NCBI RefSeq assembly: GCF_024623065.1
Contig: NZ_JANJZR010000001.1
Coordinates: 1-64,000, forward strand
Source of the DNA: Bacteroides acidifaciens
GTDB taxonomy: Bacteria; Bacteroidota; Bacteroidia; Bacteroidales; Bacteroidaceae
DNA: 64,000 bases
Direction of reading: 5' to 3'
Shown: piece after piece, positions 26,694 to 36,419 of the stretch
Numbering within the stretch: the stretch's first letter is position 1
Layout: the number at the start of each line of letters is the position of its first letter
Made by a program: the position numbers and the translations under genes
The notes under the pieces: model-generated
The model's input: only the letters and a program-made list of their open reading frames with translations
What the model was told of the DNA's origin: nothing
The model's database searches: none

Positions 26694-28394
26694 ATGAAAA
26701 ATAAGCAATTTATCCTTCTGGCCATTGTTTGTGTCATCACCCTTCTCCCCTTTTTAGGACTAACCGATTTCCATACAAAAGGAGAACCACGCGAAGCCAT
26801 CGTTTCGTATTCAATGCTGGAAAGTGGCAATTGGATTCTGCCTGTCAATAATGGTGGAGACATTGCCTATAAGCCACCATTCTTCCATTGGTGTATTGCC
26901 ACCATTTCTTCTGTCACAGGTAAAGTGAACGAATATACTTCCCGTATGCCGTCCGCCCTAGCCCTAATAGCCATGGTCCTGGGAGGATTCTTATTCTATG
27001 CCAAACGTAGGGGAGCCGGTATCGCCCTGCTTATGGGACTCATCACTCTCAGCAACTTCGAAGTACATCGTGCCGGAATGAACTGCCGCGTAGACATGGT
27101 ACTGACTGCCTTCATAGTCCTTGCATTATACCAGCTTTACCGATGGTGCGAAAAAGGCCAAAGAGGTTTTCCATGGATAGCTACCTTATTGATGGGCTGC
27201 GCCACACTTACCAAAGGCCCGGTCGGAATCCTTCTTCCCTGTCTGGTGACCGGAGTCTACTTGCTTCTGCGAGGTACCCGTTTCTTCAAAGCCTTCTTCT
27301 CTATGACATTGGTCGCTATTACCTCATGCATCCTGCCCGCCATCTGGTACATTGCCGCCTACCAACAAGGGGGAGACAACTTCATCGCGCTGGTTATGGA
27401 AGAAAACTTCGGGCGTTTCATGGGAAAAATGAGTTATGAATCCCACGAGAATCCGGCTTACTATAACATTATCACTGTCGTATCAGGCTATGCGCCCTAT
27501 ACGTTACTGGTTCTGCTTTCCCTCTTTACACTGACTTACAGCAAAGTAACAGCCAAACCTCGCGAATGGTGGAACAAATTCACGACCTATATTCGTGAAA
27601 TGGACAACACACGCCTTTTTTCCTTATTAAGCATCGTGCTTATCTTCATATTCTACTGCATCCCGAAGAGTAAACGCAGCGTCTATCTATTGCCCATCTA
27701 TCCGTTTATAGCCTATTTTCTGGCAGAATATATCATGTACTTGGCGAGCAGGCATTCAAAAGCTATCAAAGCATATGGTAGTTTCCTGTCTGTCGCCGGC
27801 ATTCTTCTTTTGGCTACATTCATTGCCATCCGCATGGGATTAGTACCTGATACTATCTTCCACGGCAGGCATGCCGCTGAAAACATCGCTTTCTTAAATG
27901 CTCTGAAGAATATATCCCTCAATGCCGCCCATATCCTAGTGATATGTCTTCCTTTGCTCGGCGCCATCTACTTTTTCCGTGCAATCAGGAAGAAAGCACC
28001 GGACATGAAACTGGTATATGCCACGCTTTTCGTAACATTCTCGATCTTCATGTCTTTAGACGGTGCTTACCAACCTGCCATACTGAACACCAAGTCGGAC
28101 AAAGGAATGGCAACAGAAATTCAGAAAATAGCTTCCGGCAGCAAGATATACTCTTATGTAGGCATAGATATGCTTCGCTTCTACACTGTCAACTTCTATC
28201 ACAACGACCGGATAGGCTTGTTTGAAAAGGAGATGCCGTCAGAGGGATACCTATTGGTAGGACGGCATGATTTCGAGGGCATCAAGCCCAAATATGAGTC
28301 GCGATACTCCTTCGAGGAAGTATACCAAAGTCCGAAAAGAGGATGTGATATCCGCGACATAATCTACCTATACCGCTTCAAAGAGAAAGAATAA
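26694..28394 (+). CDS. ArnT-like glycosyltransferase (GT83)
   Basis: A 566-residue polytopic inner-membrane transferase related to ArnT, which moves sugars from polyprenyl phosphate onto lipid A or core at the periplasmic face. It starts with a hydrophobic segment and then TDFHTKGEPREAIVSYSMLESGNWILP, where the acidic first-loop motif (GEPREA) is the catalytic signature of the family. GGDIAYKPPFFHWCIA follows. About eleven membrane helices are visible to residue 440, then a C-terminal periplasmic domain. It faces the four-gene operon 28453-33630. The donor (aminoarabinose or another sugar) cannot be decided from sequence. Confidence 0.85.
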   Translation: MKNKQFILLAIVCVITLLPFLGLTDFHTKGEPREAIVSYSMLESGNWILPVNNGGDIAYKPPFFHWCIATISSVTGKVNEYTSRMPSALALIAMVLGGFLFYAKRRGAGIALLMGLITLSNFEVHRAGMNCRVDMVLTAFIVLALYQLYRWCEKGQRGFPWIATLLMGCATLTKGPVGILLPCLVTGVYLLLRGTRFFKAFFSMTLVAITSCILPAIWYIAAYQQGGDNFIALVMEENFGRFMGKMSYESHENPAYYNIITVVSGYAPYTLLVLLSLFTLTYSKVTAKPREWWNKFTTYIREMDNTRLFSLLSIVLIFIFYCIPKSKRSVYLLPIYPFIAYFLAEYIMYLASRHSKAIKAYGSFLSVAGILLLATFIAIRMGLVPDTIFHGRHAAENIAFLNALKNISLNAAHILVICLPLLGAIYFFRAIRKKAPDMKLVYATLFVTFSIFMSLDGAYQPAILNTKSDKGMATEIQKIASGSKIYSYVGIDMLRFYTVNFYHNDRIGLFEKEMPSEGYLLVGRHDFEGIKPKYESRYSFEEVYQSPKRGCDIRDIIYLYRFKEKE

Positions 28395-28438
28395 AGGCAA
28401 ACTGGAAAATAAGAATATCAGAGCTATGATACTATCGG

Positions 28439-28471
28439 AAAGAAGTAAACCCTTACAGGTTTACTTCTTTT
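28439..28471. terminator. Bidirectional terminator at convergent gene ends
   Basis: AAGAAGTAAACC pairs with GGTTTACTTCTT around a short CTTACA-type loop and ends in TTTTTC on the plus strand. It lies between the ArnT-like gene and the GtrB-like gene and overlaps the last codons of the latter, so it can stop both. Confidence 0.75.
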
Positions 28472-29403
28472 TCTATCAAATAACGCGGACGTCTTTTTAC
28501 TTCCTTATATATTTTACCGATATACTCACCGATAATACCGACAGCCGTCAGAATAGCCCCGCCGATAAACCACACGGAGATAAGCAACGAAGTCCATCCC
28601 CGGATAACATCCCCACTGATAAACTCTACCAAAGCATAAATGATGGCAAAGAAAGAAACCATCATAAAGATAAGCCCCGAAGTTGTAATCAGACGCAATG
28701 GTTTGACAGAGAAAGAAGTGATACCGTCCAACGCAAAGTTCAGCATCTTTGTGAACGGATATTTGGATTCACCGGCAAAACGCTCTTTACGGTCATAATA
28801 AACAGACGCCGTAGTATAGCCCAACAAGCACACCATCCCCCGCAGGAAAAGGTTACGTTCCGGAAAAGCAACCAATGCTTTCAAAGACCGTTTGCTCATC
28901 AGACGAAAGTCAGCATGGTTATAAACGATTTCCCCGCCCATCGTACTCATCAGTTTATAAAACAATTGCGCAGTATGTTTCTTGAAGAAAGTGTCCGTCT
29001 TGCGTTCCCGCCTCACACCGAATACAACATCGACACCCTGCAGAAAATAATCCACCATCTCTATAATGGCATTCACATCGTCCTGCAAATCGGCATCAAT
29101 AGATACGGCAGCGTCATAATCACTGCCCGCCACCAGCTCCAGTCCCGCCCAAAGCGCCTGCTGATGCCCGACGTTGTGTGCCAATTTCAGACCACCCACG
29201 TATCTGTTCGATTCGGACAATTGTTCTATCAACGACCAGGTAAGGTCCTTACTCCCGTCGTCCACATACAATATCTTTCCTTCAGCTATCTTCTCTTCCT
29301 TCTCCATCCGGGCAAGGACATTAGACAGTTGACGAGTAGTCTCTTTCAATACTTCTTCCTCATTATAACAAGGAACTACAATCACAAGTCTCACGCCATT
29401 CAT
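28453..29403 (-). CDS. GtrB-like family 2 glycosyltransferase
   Basis: A 316-residue membrane GT2 enzyme of the DPM1/GtrB type that charges polyprenyl phosphate with a sugar. The GT-A domain has VVPCYNEEEVL near residue 10, the DXD in VSIDADLQDD near 98, and FGVRRERKTD. Two C-terminal membrane helices lie at about 232-255 and 265-290. It overlaps gtrA by 4 nt, a pairing typical of bactoprenol-linked sugar transfer. With GtrA as flippase, the sugar would be available to periplasmic transferases such as the ArnT-like protein next door; this linkage is inference. Confidence 0.88.
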   Translation of the reverse strand: MNGVRLVIVVPCYNEEEVLKETTRQLSNVLARMEKEEKIAEGKILYVDDGSKDLTWSLIEQLSESNRYVGGLKLAHNVGHQQALWAGLELVAGSDYDAAVSIDADLQDDVNAIIEMVDYFLQGVDVVFGVRRERKTDTFFKKHTAQLFYKLMSTMGGEIVYNHADFRLMSKRSLKALVAFPERNLFLRGMVCLLGYTTASVYYDRKERFAGESKYPFTKMLNFALDGITSFSVKPLRLITTSGLIFMMVSFFAIIYALVEFISGDVIRGWTSLLISVWFIGGAILTAVGIIGEYIGKIYKEVKRRPRYLIEKEVNL

Positions 29404-29780
29404 AGCTTTTTATGTTTAAATACAAACCGCACCAACAGGAAATTCACGGGAATCACTATCGCAAATACCGGAACAGGAGCCCATGCCTTGGTAAAGCCCA
29501 TATATAAGAAAATATTCAACAAGATCATATGCAACAGAAAATTTATCAGATGCGCTCCGCCCATTCCTGCCAGTTTCTTCCACGAAGGTGTTGTTCCGAA
29601 AGTAAAATACGAAGTCAGATAAAAGTTTACGATAAAGCTGATTATATATCCAACTGCATAAGCTACATTCACATTGGCAACCGACTTCAGGAAATAATAA
29701 ATCCCGTAATGCAGCGCTGTGGCTACCACGCCAACCACACCAAAACGTATAAACTCTCTGACCACCAGTTTTGTTCCCAT
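29400..29780 (-). CDS. GtrA family membrane protein
   Basis: A 126-residue protein with four predicted transmembrane helices and the GtrA pattern: FIRFGVVGVVATALHYGIYY at the N-terminus, then AYAVGYIISFIVNFYLTSYFTF and VNFLLVRFVFKHK at the end. GtrA proteins are thought to flip polyprenyl-phosphate sugars across the inner membrane. It is third in the operon, 10 nt after the sulfatase-fold gene and overlapping the GtrB-like gene by 4 nt (shared ATGA). Confidence 0.88.
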   Translation of the reverse strand: MGTKLVVREFIRFGVVGVVATALHYGIYYFLKSVANVNVAYAVGYIISFIVNFYLTSYFTFGTTPSWKKLAGMGGAHLINFLLHMILLNIFLYMGFTKAWAPVPVFAIVIPVNFLLVRFVFKHKKL

Positions 29781-29790
29781 ATAGTAACGC

Positions 29791-31776
29791 CTATTCTACC
29801 GCCTTATCAGCAGGCCTGTCAATGGTTTTGTGTTCTTTCACCACAAATTCCGCACACTGCAACATGGAAAAGCAATAGTCTTTCAGCAACCCGAAATCTT
29901 CGTCACCGGCAGCAGCGTGCAAATTACCATTATCCAGTTTATACTTGAATTCCTGCTGATTGTCCGGAGAATAAATGAACAGGCGGGCCGAGTCCCTGGC
30001 TCCTACAAGATTGTCCGCCGTGAAGAACATACATGGGCGCTCTTCTTCGAGAAGATTTACACCAAAATTGTTCTGCAAATAACTCATATTAAGCATTCCC
30101 AACAAGGTGGGTGCCACATCTATTTGTCCCCCGAACCCATCGTATACAGCCGGGCGGATATCTTTTCCATAAATCATCAGCGGGATATGGTTATAGGATT
30201 GAGGCATTTCACATTCCGGTGTACCTACCATTTTTCCGTGGTCACCAAGAAATACGAAAATCGTGTTGTCAAACCACGGCTGTTTCTCCGCCGCATCCAT
30301 AAACTGCCGAATGGACCAGTCGGCATATTCTACAATCTGCTCTTCCGGTTTTTCACTATGGGGATGGAAGAATGGCGGAATGACATAAGGCGGATGGTTG
30401 CTGATAGACAGCAATACAGTAAAAAACGGTTCACCCACCTTCGCCTTCTCATTCAATATCGGAAGCGCATACTGATACATAAAATCATCCTGCACGCCAA
30501 AGCTGTTCACGACTTTCTCCGCCGGATAATTCTCCTGTGCATAGATTTCATCAAACCCGTTGGTACGGAGAAATGCGTTCATATTATCATATTGGGACTC
30601 ATGTGTCATGAAGAACAGATTGCAATATCCATTCTCCTTCAACACGGTAGGCAATCCGGAGTAGACAGGAATCACCGAACCTTTCATCGCATTCCGCTTC
30701 ATGATTGCGGGAAAGGAGAAAAGAGTGGAATAAATACCATGGTTCGTATGGATGCCGGACGAATAAAAATGACTGAAACTCAATGACTGCTGATACAAGC
30801 TATCCAGATAAGGAGTCAGTCTTTTGTCGGAGTCGAAACTGCCCATCAGGTTGGCAGACATAGATTCCATAAATACCAAAACCACATTCTTCCGGTCGGG
30901 GAGTCCTTCGCGCTCCACTTTCCGGGCAATCGGAGAAATGCCCTCCACTCCCTTTCTTTGCAGATAATCCTGTACTTGTTTCAAGGCTTCCTGCTCAGGC
31001 ATCAGATGCAACGTCCGGTTCTCTTTCCGGTTATCGTCCAATGTACTCGTAAGCAAGTTGAACACCGGATTCACTCCCAATTGGTTCAGAAACGGGTCCT
31101 CACAATAATACGCCTGACTTACTTTAATCGGGTTATATCCCGTACGCCCACGGATTCCAAACAGGCAAAGTCCCACACAGACTGCCCCCAACGGCACTAT
31201 TGCCAACCGGCTTTTCCATGAAATCCGAGGTGCGGTAGCCATGCTCCGGCGATAGAAATAGGCGGACAGGCATAACGCTCCCCAGCCAAATAAAATGATA
31301 GACAACAGTCCGAGAAAGATAGGGAAATAATAGGAAGACTCACCAAATACCATGCCGGCTGTCGTGGCGCCGTACCCGAACCAGTTATAAATGGAAGAAT
31401 TGATAGTCTTAAAGAAATATTCAAAGTATGGAACATTAGCCGCAGCTATAATAAAAGAAACAGAATAAAACAAAATGAAATAGACAGCCACCGACCGGAA
31501 CAACCACTTTGCCGTATAATTGAACAAAGCCGCTATCCACATCACTACCAAAGGCAGCAACAGGATGTAGCAGGCTATCACATTATCAAACCATAATCCA
31601 CGTACAAAGGCAACCGCTTTCAAAGCAAAGTCGCCCTCTATATCTGCCGGAAACTGATAATCAACCGAGCAGAACAGCGTAAGCCGGAATGCAAAGAAGA
31701 AAAACAATGCTACTACATGTATTGACAATACATACAAAAGAGAGTAGCCAAATCGTTTTATAGAGAATTTTTTCAT
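29791..31776 (-). CDS. LTA synthase / sulfatase-fold membrane enzyme
   Basis: A 661-residue inner-membrane protein. Five hydrophobic segments fill the first 230 residues; the rest is a periplasmic alkaline-phosphatase-fold domain of the sulfatase (PF00884) family. NVVLVFMESMSANLMG carries the first metal ligand, and the catalytic Thr is expected in SSGIHTNHGIYSTLFSFP. VFLGDHGKMVGTP and YNHIPLMIYG carry the remaining metal ligands. Relatives add phosphoglycerol or phosphoethanolamine to envelope polymers. Here a likely job is phosphate-group decoration of LOS, which is inference. It lies 18 nt after the ABC exporter gene. Confidence 0.87.
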   Translation of the reverse strand: MKKFSIKRFGYSLLYVLSIHVVALFFFFAFRLTLFCSVDYQFPADIEGDFALKAVAFVRGLWFDNVIACYILLLPLVVMWIAALFNYTAKWLFRSVAVYFILFYSVSFIIAAANVPYFEYFFKTINSSIYNWFGYGATTAGMVFGESSYYFPIFLGLLSIILFGWGALCLSAYFYRRSMATAPRISWKSRLAIVPLGAVCVGLCLFGIRGRTGYNPIKVSQAYYCEDPFLNQLGVNPVFNLLTSTLDDNRKENRTLHLMPEQEALKQVQDYLQRKGVEGISPIARKVEREGLPDRKNVVLVFMESMSANLMGSFDSDKRLTPYLDSLYQQSLSFSHFYSSGIHTNHGIYSTLFSFPAIMKRNAMKGSVIPVYSGLPTVLKENGYCNLFFMTHESQYDNMNAFLRTNGFDEIYAQENYPAEKVVNSFGVQDDFMYQYALPILNEKAKVGEPFFTVLLSISNHPPYVIPPFFHPHSEKPEEQIVEYADWSIRQFMDAAEKQPWFDNTIFVFLGDHGKMVGTPECEMPQSYNHIPLMIYGKDIRPAVYDGFGGQIDVAPTLLGMLNMSYLQNNFGVNLLEEERPCMFFTADNLVGARDSARLFIYSPDNQQEFKYKLDNGNLHAAAGDEDFGLLKDYCFSMLQCAEFVVKEHKTIDRPADKAVE

Positions 31777-31794
31777 CAGATTTTAAATTCCACA

Positions 31795-33630
31795 TTACAA
31801 CTGCTGCATATCATGCAAGCGTTTGTAGTAACCGTTCAGTTCGATCAAGTCCTCATGCTTGCCACGTTCTACAATCTCTCCTTCGTACAGGACGCAGATT
31901 TCATCTGCATTCTTAATCGTAGAAAGGCGGTGAGCGATAGCAATCGTCGTACGTGTTTTCATCAAACGTTCCAACGCTTCCTGCACGAGACGTTCTGATT
32001 CGGTATCCAATGCAGAAGTAGCCTCATCGAGAATCAGAATCGGAGGATTCTTCAAAATGGCACGGGCGATACTGATACGCTGGCGCTGACCACCGGACAA
32101 TTTACTACCACGGTCGCCGATATTCATATTATATCCTTCCGGTTTCTCCATGATGAAATCATGTGCATTGGCAATCTTCGCTGCTTCTATCACTTGTTCC
32201 ATTGTCGCATTCTCCACACCGAAAGCAATGTTATTGAAGAAGGTATCATTGAACAGAATAGCTTCCTGGTTTACATTACCAATCAGACTGCGCAAATCGG
32301 CAATACGCACGTCGCGGATGCTCGTTCCGTCAATGGTAATATCTCCTTCCTGTACATCGTGGTAACGTGGCAACAAATCGACTAAGGTAGATTTACCGGA
32401 GCCTGACTGTCCAACGAGTGCAATTGTTTTTCCTTTGGGAACTGTCAGATTTACATGTTTCAGCACCTTTCTCTTACCATCGTAGCTGAAAGAAATATCT
32501 TTAAATTCTATTCTATCGTTCAAACCTTTCAACGGTTTCGGATTCGGAATTTCCTTAATCTTATTTTCTGCTTTCAGGATTTTATCCACACGTTCCATAG
32601 AAGCCAAACCTTTCGGAATGTTGTATCCCGCTTTAGCAAAATCTTTCAACGGATTGATTACACTATACAGAATCACCATATAGAAAATGAATGTAGGAGC
32701 ATCGATAGTTGCATTCTGTCCCAAAATCAATGTACCCCCAAACCACAGTACGGCTACAATCAGAATGGTTCCCAAGAACTCGCTCATCGGATGTGCCATA
32801 GCCTGACGTATAGCAACTCTGTTGGTTGCATCACGAAGCTCGTTACTGCATTTGGTGAAGCGGTTAATCATTTTATCTTCCGCGATGAAAGCCTTGATGA
32901 TGCGCAAACCTCCCAATGTCTCTTCCAGTTGCGACATCGTATCACTCCATTTTGACTGTGCCTCCAATGACTGGCGTTTCAGTTTTCTTCCGACTACTCC
33001 CATCAACCAGCCCATTCCCGGCAATACAACAATAGTAAAAAGAGTCAACTGCCAACTGGTCACAACCAACGTCGCGAAATACAAGATAATCATAATCGGG
33101 CTCTTCATCAGCATGTCCAACGAACTGGTAATGGAGTTTTCAACCTCTCCCACGTCACCACTCATACGAGCTATAATATCTCCCTTTCTCTCTTCCGAAA
33201 AGAAAGACATCGGCAAACGCATCACCTTGGCATACACCATGATACGGATATCCCGCACAACCCCCGTACGCAACGGAATCATCACTGCCGAAGAAGCGAA
33301 GTAACAACCTGTTTTGAATAATGTCATTATCATCAGGAACAATCCCAAAAAGATAAGGGCTACAGTCGGTCCATTATCCACTATCATTTGAGATATGTAA
33401 TAATAGAAATTATTTTTGGCAACCTCCGCTAAATCACCACTGCCCCATTCCATAAAATGGTATACTTTATCCGCTCCTTCTGTTTTAAACAGAATACTCA
33501 GAATCGGAATCAAGAAAGTGAACGAAAACACATTGAATACGGCAGACAAAATATTCAGCAAAATAGCCCAGCCGATATACTTTTTATAAGGCGACACGAA
33601 ACGTCGCATTAGTTGTAGAAATTCCTTCAT
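31795..33630 (-). CDS. MsbA-like ABC exporter
   Basis: A 611-residue half-transporter with fused membrane domain (six helices, residues about 18-330) and ATPase domain. Walker A is GQSGSGKST near 405, the signature SGGQRQRIS near 507, Walker B ILILDEATSALD, and the H-loop is in AIAHRLSTI. The closest well-known family is MsbA, which flips lipid A-core. Location at the head of a glycan operon and lack of a Wzx flippase in the window make a lipid-linked oligosaccharide the likely cargo. The promoter is at 33657-33664. Confidence 0.88.
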   Translation of the reverse strand: MKEFLQLMRRFVSPYKKYIGWAILLNILSAVFNVFSFTFLIPILSILFKTEGADKVYHFMEWGSGDLAEVAKNNFYYYISQMIVDNGPTVALIFLGLFLMIMTLFKTGCYFASSAVMIPLRTGVVRDIRIMVYAKVMRLPMSFFSEERKGDIIARMSGDVGEVENSITSSLDMLMKSPIMIILYFATLVVTSWQLTLFTIVVLPGMGWLMGVVGRKLKRQSLEAQSKWSDTMSQLEETLGGLRIIKAFIAEDKMINRFTKCSNELRDATNRVAIRQAMAHPMSEFLGTILIVAVLWFGGTLILGQNATIDAPTFIFYMVILYSVINPLKDFAKAGYNIPKGLASMERVDKILKAENKIKEIPNPKPLKGLNDRIEFKDISFSYDGKRKVLKHVNLTVPKGKTIALVGQSGSGKSTLVDLLPRYHDVQEGDITIDGTSIRDVRIADLRSLIGNVNQEAILFNDTFFNNIAFGVENATMEQVIEAAKIANAHDFIMEKPEGYNMNIGDRGSKLSGGQRQRISIARAILKNPPILILDEATSALDTESERLVQEALERLMKTRTTIAIAHRLSTIKNADEICVLYEGEIVERGKHEDLIELNGYYKRLHDMQQL

Positions 33631-33656
33631 TATTTACCATTAAAAAGTTAAGACCG

Positions 33657-33664
33657 CAAAGATA
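33657..33664 (-). promoter_or_regulatory. -7 box of the ABC exporter operon
   Basis: TATCTTTG on the minus strand, 27 nt before the ATG at 33630 of the first gene in the four-gene operon. Confidence 0.5.
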
Positions 33665-33763
33665 CAATAAAACTGATTAACAGATAGTAGTTTCAGTTAA
33701 TTATTAACGCGATTTATTGAAAAGCACGTTTCAAGAAATGAAAAACGACTCAATAATTCTCTT

Positions 33764-33880
33764 TCAACCAAATACCCAAGAAACGGGGTCATATATTTGA
33801 TACACTCCCTTTTCCTGGGTCACAGTAACTCCTTTTGCTTTTCCGGCAAACGAAAAAGGATTTCTTATCATAGCCTTCAT
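33764..33880 (-). CDS. Possible 38-residue small protein
   Basis: An open frame of 38 codons (start MKAMIRNPFSFAGKAKG, ending SWVFG) in the 328-nt gap between the VapE-like gene and the ABC exporter. A -7 box TATCTTTG (minus strand, 33899-33906) lies 19 nt before its ATG. No family is recognised and no ribosome-binding site is obvious. It could instead be a decayed remnant or a short RNA. Only the frame and the promoter match support it. Confidence 0.35.
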   Translation of the reverse strand: MKAMIRNPFSFAGKAKGVTVTQEKGVYQIYDPVSWVFG

Positions 33881-33898
33881 ATATCTCACGTTATTACG

Positions 33899-33906
33899 CA
33901 AAGATA
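33899..33906 (-). promoter_or_regulatory. -7 box upstream of the 38-codon frame
   Basis: TATCTTTG on the minus strand, between the VapE-like stop and the short frame at 33764-33880. A transcript from here would run toward the ABC exporter operon. Confidence 0.4.
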
Positions 33907-33958
33907 ATTATTATAAAATAATAAAATGCACATCTCATGCATTATTTCATCATCGCTC

Positions 33959-36040
33959 TTACCCAACAGCCACCACATGATAATAAACCCCACGCGTCTT
34001 CCTGTACGACTTTACCCCCAATCTTTGCAGGATACGCCCGAAGTAATTAACCTGTCCGGGTGAGAACTTCATTTTACTCGCCTTTTGTATCCGTTGCAAT
34101 ATATCTGCTGCAAGCATCCATTCCCCTTCTTCGTCATCTTCCGCAACCCGATAATATACAAGAAACAACTGCTCTATGACCGGTGATTGCTCGAACTCCT
34201 GATTGGCTTCCATCATAATAGCTTCTTCCTTCTCATCAAACCAATAACGTTCATTATGATATAGCGCCGCCATTGCCTGCGCATAAAGTTGTTCGTAGTC
34301 GACAGGGCGGACCACATCAATCACCCCCGTCACCTCAACTCCAAGATAACGACGACTACCGGAAGTATCCGTCAGCAAATCCTTATGATTACTTGTGCCG
34401 ATAAAAGAAGCATATCGGCGAAGCTCTTCCACTGCCGAAGCATTCGGACGCCTCGTATTTACAACAGGCTTTTGCAGAATATGTTTTAGAAAAGGCTGCT
34501 GAGTAATACCAATCTGGTCAAACTCATCCATATTAATCAGCAAAAACCGGTTCAAATACAACTCCGCATCCCGTTTCCGGCTAAAATCAATACTATCCGT
34601 ATAGTACGCCTGCAAACACGGTGGAAGAATCAAACGGCAAAACGTAGATTTCCTGTAAGCCTGCGGACCGACCAATATAGGCGAAGTGCTATTTGCATGA
34701 CTTTTACCCATCCCGCGCCAATGAGCCACCATGCTAAGAAACCAACGGCGAAACAATTGCGCCCAATGAGGATTATCACAAGGAACCCGTTTAGCCAGAT
34801 CACCGATATGATCCTTTCCATCCCAATGAGGAAGTCCATAAAGAAACTCCTCAACAGGCTGATAGAGCGGCACACGATCCGAGTTCAGATAACGTACCAC
34901 ATCTTTGTCCCACAGTTTAAGCCCTTCGTATTGCGCATTCATCGTAATGCTTGCCATCAACCGTCTGTCTACCGGACGAAAATAAAAATCAAAACTATTC
35001 CGTTGCCGGCACTCCACCTGTGAAGTCAACTGGTTGAAGCGGAACTCATAACGCCGCTTCATAAACTCATCCATCTGCATCACAAATAGCTGTTCCGGCA
35101 GCAAACTGCTCTTATCGGCAAATCCCTTGCTGGTGCGATACACATTCCGCACCGTCTCGCGAATCAGGAAATCATCTTCCGGCAAGCGATAATGGGCACG
35201 CGTCCACCGCACCGTATCCTCTTCGGGGATACCGGCACGAAAACAATGCCCGGCCAGACAAACCAACAAAGAATGTATGTCATCACCTAGAGAATATCCG
35301 TCCTGTTGTTCATCCAATGCACGCGCAAAAGCAGCCTCAAAAAGTACGGAAAGCGCATGATGGCTCTCATATCCCGGCGCAAACCGTTGCAAGGGTGAAG
35401 CCTCCGTCTGCACCTGTTCGCGATAAGTCATTTCTGTCGGCATAGCCATCGGCTGTTTCATATAAATAGGCATTGCTTCAGGATTGAAATACAAGTCCGG
35501 ATCATAGGTCAAACGGCAATATTGTTCCAGTGAAGGCTCTTTCAGTTCGATGTCGAAAGGAAGCTGAGGTTGGTAGAACTTCACGGCAAGCCGGTAAGCA
35601 TGTGCATGGAAAAGCTCTGCCTGTTCGCGGCCAACCGGCAGAAGGTCGTCGGGATAAGTGAACCGCACCCATATCTTCACCGACTTTCCGGAAGAACCGG
35701 TAAAGGCAAGGTAAGTCTGTGGCAACTCCTTCACACGCTCTTTCACCGCATCCGCTTCCATGAGCCCGGACAGATTATTCACCTGGAGCATCACAATCCC
35801 GTTGTACTCACTCATTGTCATTATCCCGTTCTTGCGGATAAAGGCGGCTGCAGGAAGCAGCTTCGGCACTTTCTGTACATAGTCATTCTTGTCACCCGGA
35901 AGTATATAAGGCAGGACTTCCCGCATTGCGGAGACGAGTCGCGCTTTAGTTTCCACTTTCATCTGCTCTACGAGCTGTTCGATTTTTAACGTCCGCAGAG
36001 TATTTACCTTGCCGTCGTCTCTGATTTGTGTTATTCTCAT
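33959..36040 (-). CDS. VapE/VirE-type protein with BT4734-like N-domain
   Basis: A 693-residue protein. Residues about 30-210 resemble the BT4734-like primase-related domain (KVPKLLPAAAFIRKNG, then LSGLMEADAVKERV and the TYLAFTGSSGKSVKIWVR segment). Residues about 385-640 are a VapE-type P-loop domain: AHWRGMGKSHANSTSPILVGPQ, then the Walker A-like QAYRKSTF, Walker B RFLLINMDEFDQI, and TSNHKDLLTDTSGSRRYLG. Such proteins are helicase-primase-like and common on Bacteroides mobile elements and next to polysaccharide loci. It is divergent from the HU-like gene and has a full promoter. Its Walker A has Arg in place of the last Gly. Confidence 0.86.
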   Translation of the reverse strand: MRITQIRDDGKVNTLRTLKIEQLVEQMKVETKARLVSAMREVLPYILPGDKNDYVQKVPKLLPAAAFIRKNGIMTMSEYNGIVMLQVNNLSGLMEADAVKERVKELPQTYLAFTGSSGKSVKIWVRFTYPDDLLPVGREQAELFHAHAYRLAVKFYQPQLPFDIELKEPSLEQYCRLTYDPDLYFNPEAMPIYMKQPMAMPTEMTYREQVQTEASPLQRFAPGYESHHALSVLFEAAFARALDEQQDGYSLGDDIHSLLVCLAGHCFRAGIPEEDTVRWTRAHYRLPEDDFLIRETVRNVYRTSKGFADKSSLLPEQLFVMQMDEFMKRRYEFRFNQLTSQVECRQRNSFDFYFRPVDRRLMASITMNAQYEGLKLWDKDVVRYLNSDRVPLYQPVEEFLYGLPHWDGKDHIGDLAKRVPCDNPHWAQLFRRWFLSMVAHWRGMGKSHANSTSPILVGPQAYRKSTFCRLILPPCLQAYYTDSIDFSRKRDAELYLNRFLLINMDEFDQIGITQQPFLKHILQKPVVNTRRPNASAVEELRRYASFIGTSNHKDLLTDTSGSRRYLGVEVTGVIDVVRPVDYEQLYAQAMAALYHNERYWFDEKEEAIMMEANQEFEQSPVIEQLFLVYYRVAEDDEEGEWMLAADILQRIQKASKMKFSPGQVNYFGRILQRLGVKSYRKTRGVYYHVVAVG

Positions 36041-36092
36041 TATTTATTTTAATTTGTCCTGCATGTTTTTGTGTAGGGCGGTTATTATGACA

Positions 36093-36124
36093 CAAATATA
36101 CTGTAATTATTCCATACAAACAAA
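36093..36124 (-). promoter_or_regulatory. Promoter of the VapE-like gene
   Basis: Minus strand: TTTG (36121-36124), 20 nt, then TATATTTG (36093-36100), a complete Bacteroides promoter. Transcription would start near 36088, about 48 nt before the ATG at 36040. Confidence 0.75.
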
Positions 36125-36170
36125 TTCAAAACCACTTATTCCATCTTTGCTACTAGAAAAGATTTTTTTG

Positions 36171-36266
36171 TTTTCATTTCTCATATTCTCATAGATTTCA
36201 GATAAAGCATAGTCTATCAAACAGATAGATTATGAGAAATACTTTTCCGGAATGGCATTTCTCATA
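36171..36266. repeat. Left arm of the 96-bp inverted repeat
   Basis: Two blocks, 36171-36200 (30 bp) and 36231-36266 (36 bp), recur exactly in reverse complement at 37377-37406 and 37311-37346. The spacer between the blocks is 30 nt on both sides, with 18 of 30 positions equal. The 36-bp block begins TATGAGAAAT and ends ATTTCTCATA, so it is bounded by inverted copies of one decamer. The arm lies between the divergent VapE-like and HU-like genes. Confidence 0.9.
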
Positions 36267-36419
36267 CTTTTTTCCACTTTACTCCCCAATATCCACCTAT
36301 TTCTCATTGTATTTCAATGCATTTCTCATAGCCTGCCATCATCCTTTTCTCATTTGCCAGCCAACCTTACCTTATATAAAGCCTAACTATCATTTATATG
36401 AAAACAATTAAGCATTTAC

